Source of the DNA: JBAYGJ01 sp041649335
GTDB lineage: Bacteria; Patescibacteriota; Patescibacteriia; UBA10025; JAHIVO01
NCBI GenBank assembly: GCA_041649335.1
Contig: JBAZNF010000011.1
Span: 1 to 34,223 of the forward strand
Length of the DNA: 34,223 nucleotides
Direction of reading: 5' to 3'
Below the pieces are notes generated by a model. That model was not told the DNA's origin, did no database searches, and saw nothing but the letters and a program-made list of their open reading frames with translations. Shown piece by piece: positions 9,115 to 16,469 of this stretch. A program made the position numbers and the translations under genes. Each line of letters opens with the position of its first letter. Within the stretch, counting starts at the first letter, position 1.

Positions 9115-9933
9115 TGTTGTGCGTAGTTCTTCTTTTTACATTAACTTATCACCGATTTTATTAATAGTAATACTAAATTTATTTTCAACCAGGCTATAAA
9201 CGGGCTGATGTACTTCCAAGGTGTACCTACCTGGCTCTTCTCCTAACACAAAAGGAACATCGTAACCATCTGTGTAAAATGCTTGACTTACTTTAGGCCA
9301 GACCAGACCTTTCGTTCTGTAGGCACACCAAAGTATGTCATGTATTCTCATAGGGAATAGGCCATATCCTAGAAGATCGTCGGGGATTTTTTCAAGTCGA
9401 TCAATATTTATTCCCAAAGATAGTGAAACCTTGACTCCCTTTTGAGGAATTGCGAAGAATACTAGTATAAAAGGAGCCAAACTTTTTGCTTGGATTATTT
9501 GATCTGATTCACGGTTAAGTGCGGGTGAGCTTGTTGGGATGTAGTTAGGTTTAGGTGGAAAAATGGTAAAGATGTGTCTTGCGCCAATTTCTTTTTTTTC
9601 ATAATTCATTAATTTATTGCCCCACACAATTGCCTTATGTCCCTTCTCGTCTTGGTTTGGGCGGACATGGGATCTATCACTTCCATGTATTGTAAGTTTC
9701 CCCTTCTCATTTAGCTTCTCGGCAATAATCAATACTTTTTCTTTGTCGCGTGCCACTGCATAGAAATTAGTTTTGTCAGTGTCCTGCCAACTAGAGTATA
9801 AGCTACCGTCTCTGTCTTGTGTAAAGGAAAATATTTAAAAGTAATGAATCTTATTCTCTGTTACAAATAGCCTGCATCTCCCCGGCCTTAAAATGTCAGG
9901 TTTCATATATAATATTTAGAATTACGCACAACA
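9115..9933. mobile_element. Possible small element bounded by 16-bp inverted repeats
   Basis: TGTTGTGCGTAGTTCT (9115-9130) recurs inverted at 9918-9933 with one mismatch (TGTTGTGCGTAATTCT on the minus strand). Both copies read inward and enclose only the 9136-9756 frame. No target-site duplication is evident and no transposase lies inside. It could be a cassette mobilised by the nearby recombinase or a non-autonomous element. Confidence 0.4.
9136..9756 (-). CDS. Orphan protein, probably 5'-truncated or start-less
   Basis: The first usable start is a GTG at 9756, giving 206 residues. The frame is open for another 26 codons up to 9834 and that extension looks like protein (TQDRDGSLYSSWQDTDKTNF) but contains no ATG, GTG or TTG, so an N-terminal part has probably been lost or a rare start is used. 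The middle has a KLTIHGSDRSHVRPNQD stretch, slightly reminiscent of small DUF2188-type domains; this is weak. The C-terminal half is beta-rich in appearance with conserved-looking aromatic and Gly residues. The gene is AT-richer than its neighbours. I cannot assign a function. Confidence 0.55.
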   Translation of the reverse strand: MARDKEKVLIIAEKLNEKGKLTIHGSDRSHVRPNQDEKGHKAIVWGNKLMNYEKKEIGARHIFTIFPPKPNYIPTSSPALNRESDQIIQAKSLAPFILVFFAIPQKGVKVSLSLGINIDRLEKIPDDLLGYGLFPMRIHDILWCAYRTKGLVWPKVSQAFYTDGYDVPFVLGEEPGRYTLEVHQPVYSLVENKFSITINKIGDKLM

Positions 9934-10584
9934 TTTGGGATATCTGAAGTTCATACCGAATTTGGGCGGAGCCCGAAAATATTAATTGGGTTTTAGCTTC
10001 AGAACCACGTCCGTTCTGTTATCGTATTTTTTGGCAGCAATTTGTTTAAATCCAAACGATTTATACAGGTTGATGACGTGTTGATTCCAGTCCGCGGAAT
10101 TAGTCTGAATGCTAAATTGTAAATCGCCGTCGATATGCAGAAAAGACTTATTAAAATCAAGGAACATTTTTACCAGCTCACGAGCGAGCCCTTGTCGTTG
10201 GTAGTTTTCATCTACTGCCAGTTCACTAATGTAAATACTGTTCTGAGGATATTGGTCGTTATTCTCCTTCTCGCGTTCATAGCCTATAATGACGGCTATC
10301 GGCTTGTCCTGGTCAAAAACTACCAAGCTGTGTTCCCACTTACCGTGAAAAATGCGGCTAAGTTTTGATTCAGCTAGAATCTTTTTTTCGGTGTAATTAA
10401 CCAGGGGAATTGAATCGGCAAGGCGAGCGATTGTTTTTGCGTGAGCAATTGCGGTTTTTTTGTTTAGCTTGTAAACATCATATTTACCAATTGTGTTTAT
10501 TTTATTCATCTTTGTTTTCCTCCTTATATATAAAACCCAATTAATATTTTTGAATAGGCGAAGCCAGATATCCCGTGTTGTACG
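9925..10584. repeat. Imperfect inverted repeats flanking the GNAT gene
   Basis: The left arm (9925-9994) and right arm (10532-10584) carry the same blocks in opposite orientation: AAAACCCAATTAATATTTT, then AGATATCCC, then TGTTGT(A/G)CG, with different spacers. The innermost blocks touch the GNAT stop codon and leader. The TGTTGTRCG block is the same as the ends of the neighbouring 9115-9933 unit. Confidence 0.6.
9982..10509 (-). CDS. GNAT-family N-acetyltransferase
   Basis: The 175-residue protein has the GNAT fold signature: beta strand SIYISELAVDENYQ followed by the acetyl-CoA pyrophosphate loop QRQGLARELV and a helix, then ending in NLYKSFGFK, the usual last strand. It would transfer an acetyl group from acetyl-CoA to an amine; the acceptor (antibiotic, protein or small molecule) is unknown. 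A clear SD (AAGGAGGAAA) precedes the ATG by about 7 nt. The gene is divergent from the tyrosine recombinase, is AT-rich, and sits between inverted repeats, all suggesting a mobile cassette. Confidence 0.85.
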   Translation of the reverse strand: MNKINTIGKYDVYKLNKKTAIAHAKTIARLADSIPLVNYTEKKILAESKLSRIFHGKWEHSLVVFDQDKPIAVIIGYEREKENNDQYPQNSIYISELAVDENYQRQGLARELVKMFLDFNKSFLHIDGDLQFSIQTNSADWNQHVINLYKSFGFKQIAAKKYDNRTDVVLKLKPN

Positions 10585-10642
10585 ATGTAGCGAAATAATT
10601 TTGAGCTATTTTGTATAACTCCTTTTTATGCGTATAGTTTGT

Positions 10643-10671
10643 TTGAAAAGTGACTAATATTGCGTTTTATA
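10643..10671 (+). promoter_or_regulatory. Possible promoter of the tyrosine recombinase gene
   Basis: TTGAAA (10643-10648) and TTTATA (10666-10671) are 17 bp apart. A further TATACT lies at 10683-10688. Both are weak guesses. A CCATTT/AAATGG hairpin lies just before the start codon. Confidence 0.35.
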
Positions 10672-10727
10672 CGAATACCGACTATACTGGCAGTAACCTT
10701 CCCATTTAACTAAATGGTATTAAATTT

Positions 10728-11549
10728 ATGCTTATTATGCAAGAAATATTGGGGAAGGTCGAACAAGAATTACGCATCAGAAACTACAGCCAAAAGACGA
10801 TTCGGGCGTATGTAGCATGCCTGCGTGAGTATTTTGGGTATAAGAAAAATAATTTGGAGTGGCTGGACGTTGGCGATATCAGGAGTTTTTTACTGGAGAA
10901 ACAGTCAAGGAGCTATTCGCCCCAGACGGTGAATTTGTTTTTGAACGCCATTAAGTTTTTTTATCGGGCAATCGCGAAAGCCCGCGCTCCAATTGACATC
11001 CGGTTTGCCAAGCGCCCTTCAAGACTGCCGGTCATTTTGAGCCGTGAGGAAATTACGCGCCTGATCGACAGCATATCCAATGTGAAGCACTGCCTGCTGA
11101 TTTCACTGGCCTATGGTGCTGGTTTGCGCGTGAGTGAAGTGGTTAGCCTGCGGGTTAGGGATCTTGATTTTGCGGAACATACCATTCACCTCAAGGGCGC
11201 CAAGGGCAACAAGGATCGGATTACGGTACTGCCCAACAAGCTGACAGACGGGTTGCGGCAGATGACTGCGGGTAAGGGTATGGATGACGAAGTGTTCTCT
11301 AGCGAACGCGGTGGCACGCTTTCCAGTCGTACTGCGCAGAAAATTTTCGAGCATGCACTGGCGCGGGCGAAGATCCAAAAGGCAGCCACGTTCCACAGTT
11401 TGCGCCACAGCTTTGCCACCCACCTGCTTGAGAACGGCACGGACGTGCGGTACGTGCAGGAACTCCTGGGGCATGGCAATATCCGCACAACGCAAATATA
11501 CACGCACGTGACAAACCCGGCGTTGAAGAATATCCAGAGTCCGTTATAG
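10728..11549 (+). CDS. Tyrosine recombinase (XerC/D- or integrase-like)
   Basis: The 273-residue protein has an N-terminal SAM-like core-binding domain (about 1-85) and a C-terminal catalytic domain. The catalytic set is present: Arg134 (GAGLRVSEV), a Lys in the LKGAKGNKD hairpin, His223-x-x-Arg226 (HSLRHSFATHLL), His249 (LGHGNI) and the nucleophile Tyr258 (QIYTHV). It ends in the NIQSPL tail common in small Xer-like enzymes. The extra helix block typical of integron IntI enzymes is not evident. An ATG at 10737 is an alternative start; neither has an SD. Its 3' end is 50 bp from the 3' end of tRNA-Leu, a common integration context. It could be the chromosomal Xer or an island integrase. Confidence 0.93.
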   Translation: MLIMQEILGKVEQELRIRNYSQKTIRAYVACLREYFGYKKNNLEWLDVGDIRSFLLEKQSRSYSPQTVNLFLNAIKFFYRAIAKARAPIDIRFAKRPSRLPVILSREEITRLIDSISNVKHCLLISLAYGAGLRVSEVVSLRVRDLDFAEHTIHLKGAKGNKDRITVLPNKLTDGLRQMTAGKGMDDEVFSSERGGTLSSRTAQKIFEHALARAKIQKAATFHSLRHSFATHLLENGTDVRYVQELLGHGNIRTTQIYTHVTNPALKNIQSPL

Positions 11550-11598
11550 GCATGCGATAAGCCACCGTCTGCTATACTGAACAATTGAATGGAGAAAG

Positions 11599-11682
11599 TG
11601 CCCAGGAGAGGAGTCGAACCTCCAACCTCTTGCGAGGACCAGCTCCTAAGGCTGGCGCGTATGCCAGTTCCGCCACCTGGGC
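11599..11682 (-). tRNA. tRNA-Leu (anticodon UAG)
   Basis: The minus strand folds as a class II tRNA. The acceptor is GCCCAGG with CCTGGGC plus discriminator A; the anticodon stem is CCAGC/GCTGG with loop CTTAGGA (anticodon TAG, reading CUA); the long variable arm is CCTCGCAAGAGG; the T arm is GGAGG-TTCGACT-CCTCT. The terminal CCA is not encoded. Its 3' end faces the recombinase gene. Confidence 0.96.
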
Positions 11683-11743
11683 AAGTATTCATCGGCACTA
11701 TTATCCTATCCTATTATATATATAGTAGGCAAATATGGGTGAT

Positions 11744-11773
11744 TTGACGTGATGCTGAAAAAGGCGGTAAGAT
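11744..11773 (+). promoter_or_regulatory. Promoter of the PRPP synthetase gene
   Basis: TTGACG (11744-11749) and TAAGAT (11768-11773) are 18 bp apart, about 60 bp before the ATG at 11836. Confidence 0.65.
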
Positions 11774-11835
11774 GAACGACTTGGCAAATCAAACATAGTA
11801 ACTTGATAATAGAGAGAAAGGCAGAGAGTAGAACC

Positions 11836-12984
11836 ATGAATGGTAAAATAATCGTCTGTGGAGGGCGTTCTCACCCGCAGCTGGTGAGTCAGGTGAGCCG
11901 GTATTTGTCGGTAGACCCGACAAAGATCAACTTTACTGATTTCAGCAACGGCAACATGAAGGTGCAGGTGGGCGACGACGTCCGGGATGCTGACGTGTTC
12001 GTCATCCAGTCAGGTGCGCGTGGCGGGGTCGATAACCGCTTCTATGATCTAAGTCGGGATCAGCAGCACAGAATCCTGGCCGCATTTCGGGAAACCATCG
12101 GCGGGCTGCCGCCAGAACTGCAATTCGCCGGAGGATCGCTTCTGGATGTTTTGCAGGCGCATTTCAACCATCTGGCCAGTTTCCTGTGCAACCGGGATTT
12201 CGTTGAGCTGCTCATGATCGTGGATGCGCTCAAGACGTCTTCGGCCGGACGGATTACGGTCGTCATGCCGTACATGTTCTATGTCCGGTCCGACAAGAAG
12301 GATGAGGGGCGCATCTCGGTCACCGCCAAAATGGTGGCCAAACTGCTGGAAAAAGTGGGAGCGCACCGGGTATTGGTGATGGATCTGCATGCCGAGCAGG
12401 AACAGTCATTTTTTGACCTGCCGACTGACCAGATTTTCGCTGATCCGCTCATGTTCCAGTATATCCACGAGGCAGAGCTCCAGGATTGCGTGGTCGTCAC
12501 CGCTGACGAGAATAATAACAAGCCGCTGCATAAGATTGCGCGGTCGCTGGGTGATATCCCGGTGGTTATTATCCACAAGAAGCGCGTGGACGATACGGAG
12601 AACCCTGAGGTGTGGGGTGTTTCCGGAGACGTCAGTCCGGCCGGAAAAACGTGCCTGGTCTGGGACGACGAATTGCTGACCGGCCGGACGCTGGAAGAGG
12701 GCATGTCCGCGCTTTTCAAGATGGGGGCGAATGCGATTTACGTCTTCATCCGGCATTTCATCGCATCCAATGCCGCCCTGGAAATGATTGAGCGCATGCC
12801 CATCACGAAACTGGTCACTACCAGTTCGGTTTCGTTTGAAGGCAAACTGCCTCCGAAAATCGTGGTGATCGATGCCGCGCCTCTGCTGGCGCGCGCTATC
12901 CGCTGCATTCATGAGAGCGAATCGATGAGCCGGCTCATCGAGAGCCTCCGTGAACGTTCCTTGCGCGGAAAGCTGGACCTCTAA
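11836..12984 (+). CDS. prs: Ribose-phosphate pyrophosphokinase (PRPP synthetase), with an insertion
   Basis: This 382-residue enzyme should make PRPP from ribose 5-phosphate and ATP. Family landmarks are FSNGNMKVQV near residue 36, the ATP-site segment YVRSDKKDEGRISVTAK (149-165), DLHAEQEQSFFDLP (183-196) with the expected His185, and the PRPP-binding loop WDDELLTGRT (276-285). It is about 65 residues longer than usual, largely because of an insertion at about 61-117, before the RDFVELLMIVDALK helix. The usual loop is DDMIDTGGT, so this one is divergent. The upstream TTG at 11803 is in frame, but the ATG at 11836 starts where the family starts. It has its own promoter and terminator. Confidence 0.88.
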   Translation: MNGKIIVCGGRSHPQLVSQVSRYLSVDPTKINFTDFSNGNMKVQVGDDVRDADVFVIQSGARGGVDNRFYDLSRDQQHRILAAFRETIGGLPPELQFAGGSLLDVLQAHFNHLASFLCNRDFVELLMIVDALKTSSAGRITVVMPYMFYVRSDKKDEGRISVTAKMVAKLLEKVGAHRVLVMDLHAEQEQSFFDLPTDQIFADPLMFQYIHEAELQDCVVVTADENNNKPLHKIARSLGDIPVVIIHKKRVDDTENPEVWGVSGDVSPAGKTCLVWDDELLTGRTLEEGMSALFKMGANAIYVFIRHFIASNAALEMIERMPITKLVTTSSVSFEGKLPPKIVVIDAAPLLARAIRCIHESESMSRLIESLRERSLRGKLDL

Positions 12985-13004
12985 GGTCTGACAATGCATA
13001 TTAG

Positions 13005-13037
13005 GCTGCCGAGACGCTTGTCTCGACAGCTTTTTTT
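13005..13037 (+). terminator. Terminator of the PRPP synthetase gene
   Basis: GCTGCCGAGAC (13005-13015) pairs with GTCTCGACAGC (13020-13030), with one mismatch and loop GCTT, followed by seven T. Confidence 0.9.
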
Positions 13038-13062
13038 ATTTCATTTATACTTCCCATGCATT

Positions 13063-13575
13063 ATGCCAAACCAGCCGCCAGCCAAGACCAGGAAACTTCC
13101 CGTCATATTGGTGATCGTCGGGATTGCCATCATTGGCTTATTCGGGTACAGCATCTGGGCGGAAAAAAACGCGAACAACAATACAGCCGATGAAGATATT
13201 GGCGATACGACCATTAGCCAGTCGCTCAACCGTGGCATTTCTTCCACCCCGCCGCAGCAGTTATCTGAAGCCGAACGTGCCCTGGGCCGGCAGCGGGATG
13301 CCGAGCGCATTTCGGACATCAAGCAGATCAGGGACGCGCTGGAGAGGTACAAAACCGATAAAGACGCATATCCTGAAAGTTTATCAAGTTTAATCCCGGA
13401 TTACCTGCAGGCTATCCCGGAGAATCCAGCGCCTAACGGCATTGAGTATTCTTATACGCCGATCGGCGGCACGCCGTATACGTATTATGATTTGAACTAT
13501 TCTTTGGAAGTCGGCGCGGATGACATCAGCTACGGCGACCACACGGCATCGCCGGATGGAATAGCCTTCCCGTAA
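13063..13575 (+). CDS. Membrane-anchored pseudopilin-like protein
   Basis: From the ATG at 13063 the product is 170 residues. It has a short basic N-terminus, one membrane helix (about 14-30, LPVILVIVGIAIIGLFGYSI) and a polar linker, then the segment RDAERISDIKQIRDALERYK followed by YPESLSSLIPDYLQAIPENP. That C-terminal pattern is the type II secretion pseudopilin (GspG-like) fold, in which the long helix is followed by a short beta region. A prepilin peptidase site is not obvious, so it may be a stalk-like relative and not a pilus subunit. A TATACT box sits 12 nt before the ATG and no SD is visible, so translation may be leaderless. The frame is open further upstream, but that part overlaps the terminator. 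Confidence 0.75.
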   Translation: MPNQPPAKTRKLPVILVIVGIAIIGLFGYSIWAEKNANNNTADEDIGDTTISQSLNRGISSTPPQQLSEAERALGRQRDAERISDIKQIRDALERYKTDKDAYPESLSSLIPDYLQAIPENPAPNGIEYSYTPIGGTPYTYYDLNYSLEVGADDISYGDHTASPDGIAFP

Positions 13576-13596
13576 TCTTGCTATGATTAATTTTTT

Positions 13597-13620
13597 AACC
13601 GGCACGCGGCCGGTTTTTTT
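13597..13620 (+). terminator. Terminator of the pseudopilin-like gene
   Basis: AACCGGC (13597-13603) pairs with GCCGGTT (13609-13615), followed by a run of T. Confidence 0.88.
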
Positions 13621-13647
13621 GTTATCCTCATTTCGTGTGGATGAATA

Positions 13648-13676
13648 TTTATAGACAGTCCAAATAGCGGTATAAT
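13648..13676 (+). promoter_or_regulatory. Promoter of the long leader before the C39-like gene
   Basis: TATAAT (13671-13676) is a perfect -10 box with TTTATA (13648-13653) 17 bp upstream. Transcription from here would give a leader of about 380 nt. Confidence 0.55.
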
Positions 13677-13709
13677 TACAGTAGAAATGATGATGGGAAT
13701 GAACTTACA

Positions 13710-13801
13710 GCGCCGTCGCACCTCATAACCAAAAAGTGAAAAAACAGCAATCAGTCATTGACCGAAACTCCTGCGCCGTCGCACCCCAGCGCCGTCGCAC
13801 C
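13710..13801. repeat. Three exact copies of GCGCCGTCGCACC
   Basis: The 13-mer lies at 13710-13722, 13773-13785 and 13789-13801. The surrounding sequence is much lower in GC, so the copies stand out. They lie just downstream of the TATAAT promoter, within the leader of the C39-like gene. They could be protein-binding sites on DNA or on the leader RNA. Confidence 0.8.
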
Positions 13802-13905
13802 CATCGGTGGATAACTGCCTATCCATATCAAAAAAGCCATTAACATACAGGTGGAAAACAATCCACTTCAATATAAACATTGAACCTTTAAAATCATCAG
13901 GAGGC

Positions 13906-13938
13906 ATGATGCCTATGACCAACACCTATACCCTGTAG
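13906..13938 (+). CDS. Possible 10-codon leader peptide
   Basis: CAGGAGG is followed closely by ATGATGCCTATG and a frame that stops at TAG (13936-13938), giving a 10-residue peptide whose last seven residues include three Thr. The stop overlaps the 5' arm of a 9-bp hairpin (13938-13970). This is the layout of a translation-coupled leader, but it is only suggestive. Confidence 0.35.
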   Translation: MMPMTNTYTL

Positions 13939-13970
13939 TAAGGAGCCTATTTCCGTGGGTCGCTCCTTAC
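13938..13970 (+). promoter_or_regulatory. Leader hairpin before the C39-like gene
   Basis: GTAAGGAGC (13938-13946) pairs perfectly with GCTCCTTAC (13962-13970). The 5' arm contains an SD-like AAGGAG. There is no U run, so it is more likely a regulatory or protective stem than a terminator. Confidence 0.5.
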
Positions 13971-14061
13971 TTGAGGTTAAGTTTCCGTAGCACCTAGACC
14001 TATTCGGATGAAACTGTTTGTAACTTGAAAAACCTCAACTGTCCAAAGGAGGACACTTGAA

Positions 14062-14784
14062 ATGTCAAAGAAACTGTTGTTTTCGCTGTTTGTGTCGATC
14101 GCCCTCGTTGCGGTGATCGGATGCGACTCTCTGCAGGACAAGCCTGCGTCCAACCCGGTTATTTCCGAACCGACCCTGAACCCGGCCGATACTCTGCCGA
14201 ATATCAACATCTCCGCTGATTCGGTCAACGCGCTTGGCCGAGTAGCCATGATGGATGATATGGGTAGGGGTCCCGTAAAAGCGGCAGCTGGATGGCAGCT
14301 GTATGTCCCGGTACCATTCTACAGTCAACGAGATCCCCATTGGAGCTCGAAACCGCTTGGCTTTGGTGGCTGTGGTACGACCATCGGTTCAGCCGGATGT
14401 TTTCTTACCTCTATCGCAATGTGCTATGCAAAGATGGGATATAGCGCCGCCAATCCTCCAGCGCTCAATGATTGGAGCTATGGTGGAAGAGCCCATTATG
14501 CATTTTACGATGGTGGTTGTGGTAATATGATTCGTTTGCCGCAAGCGCTTCAGTATCCTGGCATGAGCCGAAACTGCCATTACTGGTTTGGCGCTGATCA
14601 GATATACTCATATCTGCAGCGCGGAATTCCGGTAATTGCGAGAATCAATGGTGGGGCGCATTATGTGGTGATTTTCGCTTTTGACGGTAATCGTTACTGG
14701 GTTAAGGATCCATGGAACGACTGGACGAATCAGGATAGACCGTTTTACGGATCTTTCGATGGTGGACTTGCGTTCGGTTTCTAG
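14062..14784 (+). CDS. C39-like cysteine peptidase lipoprotein
   Basis: The 240-residue protein has a signal peptide ending in a lipobox (AVIGC, Cys21), so it should be anchored outside. After a linker of about 60 residues comes a papain-like C39_2 domain. It begins VPFYSQRDPHW, with the catalytic candidate Cys113 in SAGCFLTSIAM, His200 in GGAHYVVIF and Asp216 in VKDPW. Such proteins cleave peptides or bind cell-wall and surface peptides. A strong SD (AAAGGAGGA) precedes the ATG. The long leader is described separately. Its GC content is higher than that of the three genes that follow. Confidence 0.85.
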   Translation: MSKKLLFSLFVSIALVAVIGCDSLQDKPASNPVISEPTLNPADTLPNINISADSVNALGRVAMMDDMGRGPVKAAAGWQLYVPVPFYSQRDPHWSSKPLGFGGCGTTIGSAGCFLTSIAMCYAKMGYSAANPPALNDWSYGGRAHYAFYDGGCGNMIRLPQALQYPGMSRNCHYWFGADQIYSYLQRGIPVIARINGGAHYVVIFAFDGNRYWVKDPWNDWTNQDRPFYGSFDGGLAFGF

Positions 14785-14860
14785 CTTGCAAGTGAATGTG
14801 GGGGGAGAAATATTTTCTCCTCCCTTAAATTTATTAAGTCTGGATAAAAAAATAATTCCA

Positions 14861-15799
14861 ATGAATAAAATAATTCGTATTTTATCAGCACTGTTTGTTA
14901 TTTGTTTCTCTGCTGTAGCAGTAGGTATTTTTGTATATTTCTCATTTTTTTTAACAACGCAAAAAAGCATTCCAGTCAATGCAAACTTAGTCTTTTCTGC
15001 CAGCCTGCAAAAGAATATTACCGATTCAAATATGACTGATATTGTTCTACAGATGAAGAATGGCGAAACACGCATTTTGGTATCCTACCCAAATATTTAT
15101 TTTGATCACTACCATGCTATCGAATACCACGCTGGGAATATTTACATTATCAAGCGAATTAACAATAAGGGTACGAATAGTGATTGGACGGATGAATTGT
15201 GGAAGATTGATTTAAATAAGCATGAAACAAAAATGTTTTCGGCACAGGGACTCGACTTTAGGACTTCGCCTGATGGCGGGAAAATTATTGTTATCAAGCA
15301 AAATCAGGGAGTCGATGAGTTAGTTTTAATTGATGGTAGCGGTTCATTATTTAAAGTTTTTTCAATAGATGAACTCACTATTGATCCAAAGGCAACCACC
15401 ACCTATCCTCTTTCGTGGTCAAGTGATAGTAAATATTATTGGGGCGGGATAATCCACTCGCTGTCGAATAATGTGTTTAAAATATCAACAAATGATTTTT
15501 TTGTGAGTAAATATCAGTTTAAGGGTGATTTGCTTAATCATGATGTTACTTTTAATGCTGACGCATCTTCGATCGTATATAGTGATTACCCGGTTTTTTA
15601 CGATGCTGATGAGGCAAGTGCTTTTTCCATTTCGGGAATAAAAGTAACCCTCTACTTAGAAAATTTTATCACCGAAACCATTAAAACAATTAATACTTCA
15701 GTAGCAAAATATTTTCAACCTCAGTGGATCTCAGAAACGGAAATTCAATATGTGGATCCAAATACAGGTAGCAAAAAAATCTACAATACCGAAGCGTAA
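14861..15799 (+). CDS. Membrane-anchored protein of beta-propeller appearance, unknown
   Basis: I place the start at the ATG at 14861 because the longer frame overlaps the C39-like gene out of phase. This gives 312 residues: an N-terminal membrane helix (about 7-28, LSALFVICFSAVAVGIFVYF) and an outside domain with repeated short motifs such as LDFRTSPDGGKIIVI and YPLSWSSDSKYYWGG. Those resemble TolB/WD40-type propeller blades. No catalytic motif is visible. The gene is AT-rich and no SD precedes it. It is first of three consecutive membrane-anchored genes and probably co-transcribed with them. Confidence 0.65.
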   Translation: MNKIIRILSALFVICFSAVAVGIFVYFSFFLTTQKSIPVNANLVFSASLQKNITDSNMTDIVLQMKNGETRILVSYPNIYFDHYHAIEYHAGNIYIIKRINNKGTNSDWTDELWKIDLNKHETKMFSAQGLDFRTSPDGGKIIVIKQNQGVDELVLIDGSGSLFKVFSIDELTIDPKATTTYPLSWSSDSKYYWGGIIHSLSNNVFKISTNDFFVSKYQFKGDLLNHDVTFNADASSIVYSDYPVFYDADEASAFSISGIKVTLYLENFITETIKTINTSVAKYFQPQWISETEIQYVDPNTGSKKIYNTEA

Positions 15800-15805
15800 T
15801 TAAAT

Positions 15806-16468
15806 ATGGCTGATATATCCTTACAACCTAATCGCCCCCTCACCGCCGGATTAGTAATTGTGTTTGTATTAATTCTTTTTGGCATTGCCATAGGTTATAC
15901 TCTTCTCCCTCATCATACGTCTTTAGTTTCTGATTTTAGTCCAGAAGTGAAACCCGTAGTGCTGGCAAGTTTTATCGATGATGTTATTTTCTTTGATGTA
16001 CCGATCAGTTGGAATGTATATGAAAACGGAGATGTGACGCTAGTAAATTCATTAAGCGAGATAGGAGGCCCGCAAAAAGCGGCTATGTCAGTTTCAGTTG
16101 GCGCCTATCCGATTACGTATTCGGATATGAATTGGAATCAGGTTGATATATATTTAACCGATGGTGATTTAATTGGTGAAAGTGCGCCAAAAGAAACAGA
16201 CGGAGAAAAGATAAATATTATAAATCTTGATAATTTTACGGGATATACGGTAAGCACATTTGATCCACATGAACCGGAAAGTAAAGGCAATCCAGACGGT
16301 TTGGCGTATTATTTATGTCCAAAAACAGCCAACCCAACATGGAATATTATTCTTATCAAACAATCGAGTGGAGATGAGGATCTCAATAATGGTTTGAATG
16401 TATTGCTGAATTCGCTAAGGTTTCAGAATTATCGTGAGTATATAAATGAAATAAATAAGATTAAATAG
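15806..16468 (+). CDS. Membrane-anchored extracytoplasmic protein, paralogue of the next gene
   Basis: The 220-residue protein has an N-terminal membrane helix (about 14-34, TAGLVIVFVLILFGIAIGYT) preceded by PNRPL, and an outside domain with the motif FFDVPISWNVYENGD. The same layout and a similar opening (TNRLLAAGFLVVIVAVLIGG) occur in the 16470 product, so the two are probably paralogues. The outside domain resembles the PsbP-like or DUF-type folds seen in CPR surface proteins, in which short proteins start with a 'PxxW' segment; this is a weak likeness. The gene starts 4 bp after the previous stop and has no SD. Confidence 0.6.
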   Translation: MADISLQPNRPLTAGLVIVFVLILFGIAIGYTLLPHHTSLVSDFSPEVKPVVLASFIDDVIFFDVPISWNVYENGDVTLVNSLSEIGGPQKAAMSVSVGAYPITYSDMNWNQVDIYLTDGDLIGESAPKETDGEKINIINLDNFTGYTVSTFDPHEPESKGNPDGLAYYLCPKTANPTWNIILIKQSSGDEDLNNGLNVLLNSLRFQNYREYINEINKIK

Positions 16469-16469
16469 A

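Noticed and set aside
8300..10727. Canonical integron with attC sites
   Set aside because: The repeats do not match the RYYYAAC/GTTRRRY core and are in alternating orientation, so I only call the layout integron-like.
13063..13575. Longer start for the pseudopilin-like gene at 12994
   Set aside because: The extra residues overlap the prs terminator, and the ATG at 13063 gives a normal N-terminus before the membrane helix.
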